DNA of 18,107 bases from Phycisphaerales bacterium UBA1926 (GTDB lineage Bacteria > Planctomycetota > Phycisphaerae > Phycisphaerales > UBA1924): NCBI GenBank assembly GCA_002337215.1, contig DDFO01000044.1, forward strand, positions 14,063-32,169. The letters run 5' to 3'. Numbering within the stretch: the stretch's first letter is position 1; each line of letters begins with the position of its first letter. Made by a program: the position numbers and the translations under genes. Below, in pieces: positions 15,799 to 18,107 of this stretch. The notes under the pieces were generated by a model that saw only the letters and a list, made by a program, of their open reading frames with translations, did no database searches and was not told the origin of the DNA.

Positions 15799-16491
15799 AT
15801 GGGCAATGCAAAGCTGATCGTGATCGCAGTTTCGGCCGGACTCGCGGGCTCCGCGGCCGCGTCGATCGTCACCCTGACCCCTGATCAGATCAACGGGGGC
15901 GACAGCAGCACCGCGGCCTACGACAACGGCGACGTCATCATGCGCGCCCTGATCGGCGGCAGCACCGCGACGTTCAACGCCAACGCGGCCAGGCTCGGCA
16001 TCGACGACCAGGGCACCAACGCGAACGCGTTCAACGACCCTGATACCGACCCCAACAACGGCAACGAGGAGATGCTCGAAATGGCATTCTCGGCGAACGC
16101 CGGGCTGACCCAGATGAGCTGGGACTTCTCCCGCGCCGCCAACGTCGAGATCTCCGGCTTCCTCGCGGATCCCGGGGCGTCGTTCAGCGGCCAGTTCCAG
16201 GACCCCAACGGTGTAGAGCCTGATCTCAACGCGATCTACGACGCGCTCACCGGGACGCTGAGCTTCGCGTTGCCGTTCAACATCGCCTTCGGCAACAACG
16301 ACGGCTTCCTCGACCTCGCGAACGCGGCGGCGAGCGCCGGCGCGACGCTGACGCTCAAGGTCACCGATACCGATCAGGCCGGGGCGCAGCTCGCGATCAC
16401 CTCGATCTCCTACGACAACAACGTGCCGGCCCCTGCCGGCGCCGCCCTGCTCGCGGGTGCGGGTCTGGCCGCGATGCGTCGCCGGCGCTGA
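15799..16491 (+). CDS. Secreted protein with PEP-CTERM-like sorting tail, function unknown
   Basis: The protein has 230 residues. A signal peptide (KLIVIAVSAGLAGSAAA) is cleaved near residue 22. The mature part is Asn-, Asp- and Ala-rich with few charges and no Cys, typical of extracellular beta-rich proteins; no enzyme family is recognisable. The C-terminus is VPAPAGAALLAGAGLAAMRRRR, that is a VPAP motif, a hydrophobic helix and an arginine cluster. This is a Phycisphaerae-type PEP-CTERM variant, which in other bacteria directs exosortase processing and surface or exopolysaccharide association. A GAGAGAGG ribosome site supports the start. It lies between the dockerin protein and the second sulfatase, which suggests a surface role in the same locus, but this is only context. 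Confidence 0.8.
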   Translation: MGNAKLIVIAVSAGLAGSAAASIVTLTPDQINGGDSSTAAYDNGDVIMRALIGGSTATFNANAARLGIDDQGTNANAFNDPDTDPNNGNEEMLEMAFSANAGLTQMSWDFSRAANVEISGFLADPGASFSGQFQDPNGVEPDLNAIYDALTGTLSFALPFNIAFGNNDGFLDLANAAASAGATLTLKVTDTDQAGAQLAITSISYDNNVPAPAGAALLAGAGLAAMRRRR

Positions 16492-16504
16492 TTGTCGGTG
16501 GTAT

Positions 16505-16520
16505 CACCCTCCGCTGGGTG
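16505..16520 (+). terminator. Short hairpin after the PEP-CTERM-like gene
   Basis: CACCC (16505-16509) pairs with GGGTG (16516-16520) with a six-base loop, 13 bases after the stop codon. No T-run follows, so it is a weak terminator at best, and read-through into the sulfatase gene is plausible. Confidence 0.25.
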
Positions 16521-16546
16521 TTCAGTTGAGTACGAGTGCCCAGTCC

Positions 16547-16555
16547 AGGAAAGGG
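16547..16555 (+). promoter_or_regulatory. Shine-Dalgarno fixing the GTG start of the second sulfatase
   Basis: AGGAAAGGG lies eight bases before the GTG at 16564. No ATG in this frame precedes the sulfatase core, so GTG is the best start and gives a complete signal peptide. Confidence 0.5.
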
Positions 16556-16563
16556 TGACGGCC

Positions 16564-18107
16564 GTGAGTTTCAGAAACAATCAGCGGGGGGCGGAAGCCC
16601 TCCGCTTTTCTTCAGCCGTCGCGGTGGCGATCTCATCGGCCGCGGGTTTGACGATCGGCGAGGCCGCGTCCGCCCAGCCGAACGTGATCGTGTTCTTCGT
16701 CGATGACATGGGCGTCGCGGACTGGGAGATCGACCCGGCGGTGAACCCGACGGGAAGCCGGGTCTACGAGACGCCCAACATGCTCCGCCTCGCGCGGGAG
16801 GGCGTGACCTTCCTGAACGCCTACGCGTCGGCACCGGTCTGCTCGCCCTCGCGGGCGTCGCTGATGACCGGCAAGTCGGTCGCGCGGCACGGGATCTCCG
16901 ACTTCATCGGCGGCTCGACGACCGCGTCCGGATCGCTCGTGCGCACGCCGAGCGACTGGGTCCAGAACGTCCCCGCGTCGGAAGTGCTGCTCCCCGAAGC
17001 GTTGAGCGAAGCCGGATACCGAACCGGCACGTTCGGCAAGTGGCACCTCGGGCAAACGGGCAACCCCGCGGCGAACCCGCTGCTGCAGGGCTTCGATACC
17101 AACATCGCCGGGGTCGCGTCGGGCAACCCCGGGTTCGCGGGCGGCTTCTTCGCCGGCGCCGATGGCGCATGGACGGGCATGCCCGGGCTGAACATCCCGG
17201 GGACCTACCCCTCGGACGCGTACCTGTCGGACGCGATCTCGGAGGAGGCGGCGTCGTTCATCGCCGACCGGGCGGCCGCGGACGAACCGTTCTTCGTCTA
17301 CATGCCGCACTACGTGGTCCACACGCCGATCGAAGCCCCCGCGCCGCTCGTCGCGTACTACCAGAACAAGATCAACAGCATGGCACCGGCCGCAGTGAAC
17401 GGACACACCGACGCGGAGTACGCCGCGATGGTGCAGAAGATGGACGAGTCGCTGGGGCGGATCCTGGACACGCTCGACGACCCGGACGGCGATCCCGGAA
17501 CGAACGATTCGATCCGCGATGAAACGATCGTCATCTTCACGGCCGACAACGGCGGGCTGACCAACTTCGACATCACCAGCAACCGCCCGTACCGCGAGGG
17601 CAAGGGCAGCGTGCACGGCGGCGGGATCCGCGAGCCGCTGATCGTGAGCTACACCGGGAACGCCTCCGTCACGCAGGGCGCCGTGCGTGCCGACGCGCTC
17701 GCGGTCACGCACGACCTCTACGCCACGATCCTGGACTGGACAGGTGTTGAGGGCGACGCGGGTCAGAACGCGTCGATGGACGGGGTGAGCCTCGTCGGGG
17801 TGCTCGAAGGAGGGCCCGCCCCTTCACGCGAACTGATCTGGCACTACCCGCACCGGAGCCCCCAGGCGGTGTCGAACAGCAACCCCGTGGACGGCGGGGA
17901 ATGGGTCTCGGCCATCCGCCGCGACGACTCCAAACTGATGTACTTCTACGACGAGCGTCGGCTGGAGATGTACGACATCGCGGCCGATCCGGGCGAGGCG
18001 AACGACGTCTTCGACGGCGCCGACCCGCTCGCGGGGTCGCTGAGCCGGGCGATGTTCGACACGCTCCGCGAGAGGGGCGCGTACTTTCCCAGGGACATCG
18101 GCAACGC
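16564..18107 (+). CDS. Secreted S1-family sulfatase (arylsulfatase A-like), C-terminus beyond window
   Basis: The frame is open from GTG 16564 to the right edge, 514 codons, with no stop seen. A moderate signal peptide (SSAVAVAISSAAGLTIG) ends near ASA at residue 38. The sulfatase core starts at N40-VIVFFVDDMG, with the metal pair D47-D48. The formylglycine motif is C93-S-P-S-R97 in VCSPSRASLMTG. GKWHLG spans 158-163, D328-N329 occurs in FTADNGG, and K347 lies in EGKGSVHGGGIREPLIV. All canonical S1 active-site positions are therefore present. The last residues (MYDIAADPGEANDV, then ERGAYFPRDIGN) correspond to the usual end of the catalytic domain; a dockerin or other tail may follow outside the window. 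It differs from the sulfatase at 977 in having Asp-Asp and no HEAT tail so far, so it probably removes sulfate from a different position. Requires FGE maturation. Confidence 0.88.
   Translation, partial: MSFRNNQRGAEALRFSSAVAVAISSAAGLTIGEAASAQPNVIVFFVDDMGVADWEIDPAVNPTGSRVYETPNMLRLAREGVTFLNAYASAPVCSPSRASLMTGKSVARHGISDFIGGSTTASGSLVRTPSDWVQNVPASEVLLPEALSEAGYRTGTFGKWHLGQTGNPAANPLLQGFDTNIAGVASGNPGFAGGFFAGADGAWTGMPGLNIPGTYPSDAYLSDAISEEAASFIADRAAADEPFFVYMPHYVVHTPIEAPAPLVAYYQNKINSMAPAAVNGHTDAEYAAMVQKMDESLGRILDTLDDPDGDPGTNDSIRDETIVIFTADNGGLTNFDITSNRPYREGKGSVHGGGIREPLIVSYTGNASVTQGAVRADALAVTHDLYATILDWTGVEGDAGQNASMDGVSLVGVLEGGPAPSRELIWHYPHRSPQAVSNSNPVDGGEWVSAIRRDDSKLMYFYDERRLEMYDIAADPGEANDVFDGADPLAGSLSRAMFDTLRERGAYFPRDIGN

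Overview
The window looks like part of a Planctomycetota chromosome, probably class Phycisphaerae. This is inferred from the high GC content, the C-terminal 'GC-type' dockerin of the gene at 14886-15602, a VPAP variant of a PEP-CTERM tail, a planctomycete-style prepilin-like protein next to a glycosidase, a DUF5107/TPR protein, and several secreted sulfatases. No RNA gene, insertion sequence, CRISPR array or phage gene was seen.

Layout. (1) 1-879 minus: N-terminal part of a secreted GH2-type glycosidase that runs off the left edge. Divergent from it, 977-2965 plus: a secreted sulfatase with a HEAT-like tail. (2) 2994-6443 minus: a large DUF5107 + TPR protein without a signal peptide, convergent with the sulfatase and divergent from 6702-7958 plus, a XylR-type regulator (LacI-like sensor fused to an AraC helix-turn-helix). 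(3) 8165-11455 plus: a full-length secreted GH2 protein with an F5/8C domain, paralogous to the gene at the left edge. An intrinsic terminator candidate lies at 11534-11558. (4) 11703-12680 and 12690-14807 plus: a prepilin-like protein and a GH30-family glycosidase, 9 bp apart and probably one operon. The GH30 protein carries a dockerin-type EF-hand pair and an extra C-terminal module. (5) 14886-15602 plus: a small secreted protein that contains the same extra module, ending in a GC-type dockerin. (6) 15799-16491 plus: a secreted protein with a PEP-CTERM-like tail. (7) 16564 to the right edge, plus: a second sulfatase.

Taken together this resembles a polysaccharide utilisation locus without SusC/SusD: secreted glycosidases and sulfatases, a sugar-sensing regulator, and secreted proteins with four kinds of surface or sorting signal. 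The GH30 resembles endo-beta-1,6-galactanases and the GH2 proteins resemble beta-galactosidase/glucuronidase relatives. A sulfated galactan or arabinogalactan-like glycan is therefore a reasonable guess, but the substrate cannot be read from sequence alone.

The most interesting item is the module shared by the GH30 enzyme (about residues 549-705) and the adjacent small dockerin protein (about residues 20-200). It has two long gap-free matching segments and an identical FTPxxTISDP signature, and looks like an unrecognised glycan-binding or adaptor domain. Second are several strong RNA or DNA dyads in intergenic regions, notably a multi-branched structure starting at the stop codon of the dockerin gene and an imperfect inverted repeat between the regulator and the DUF5107 gene.
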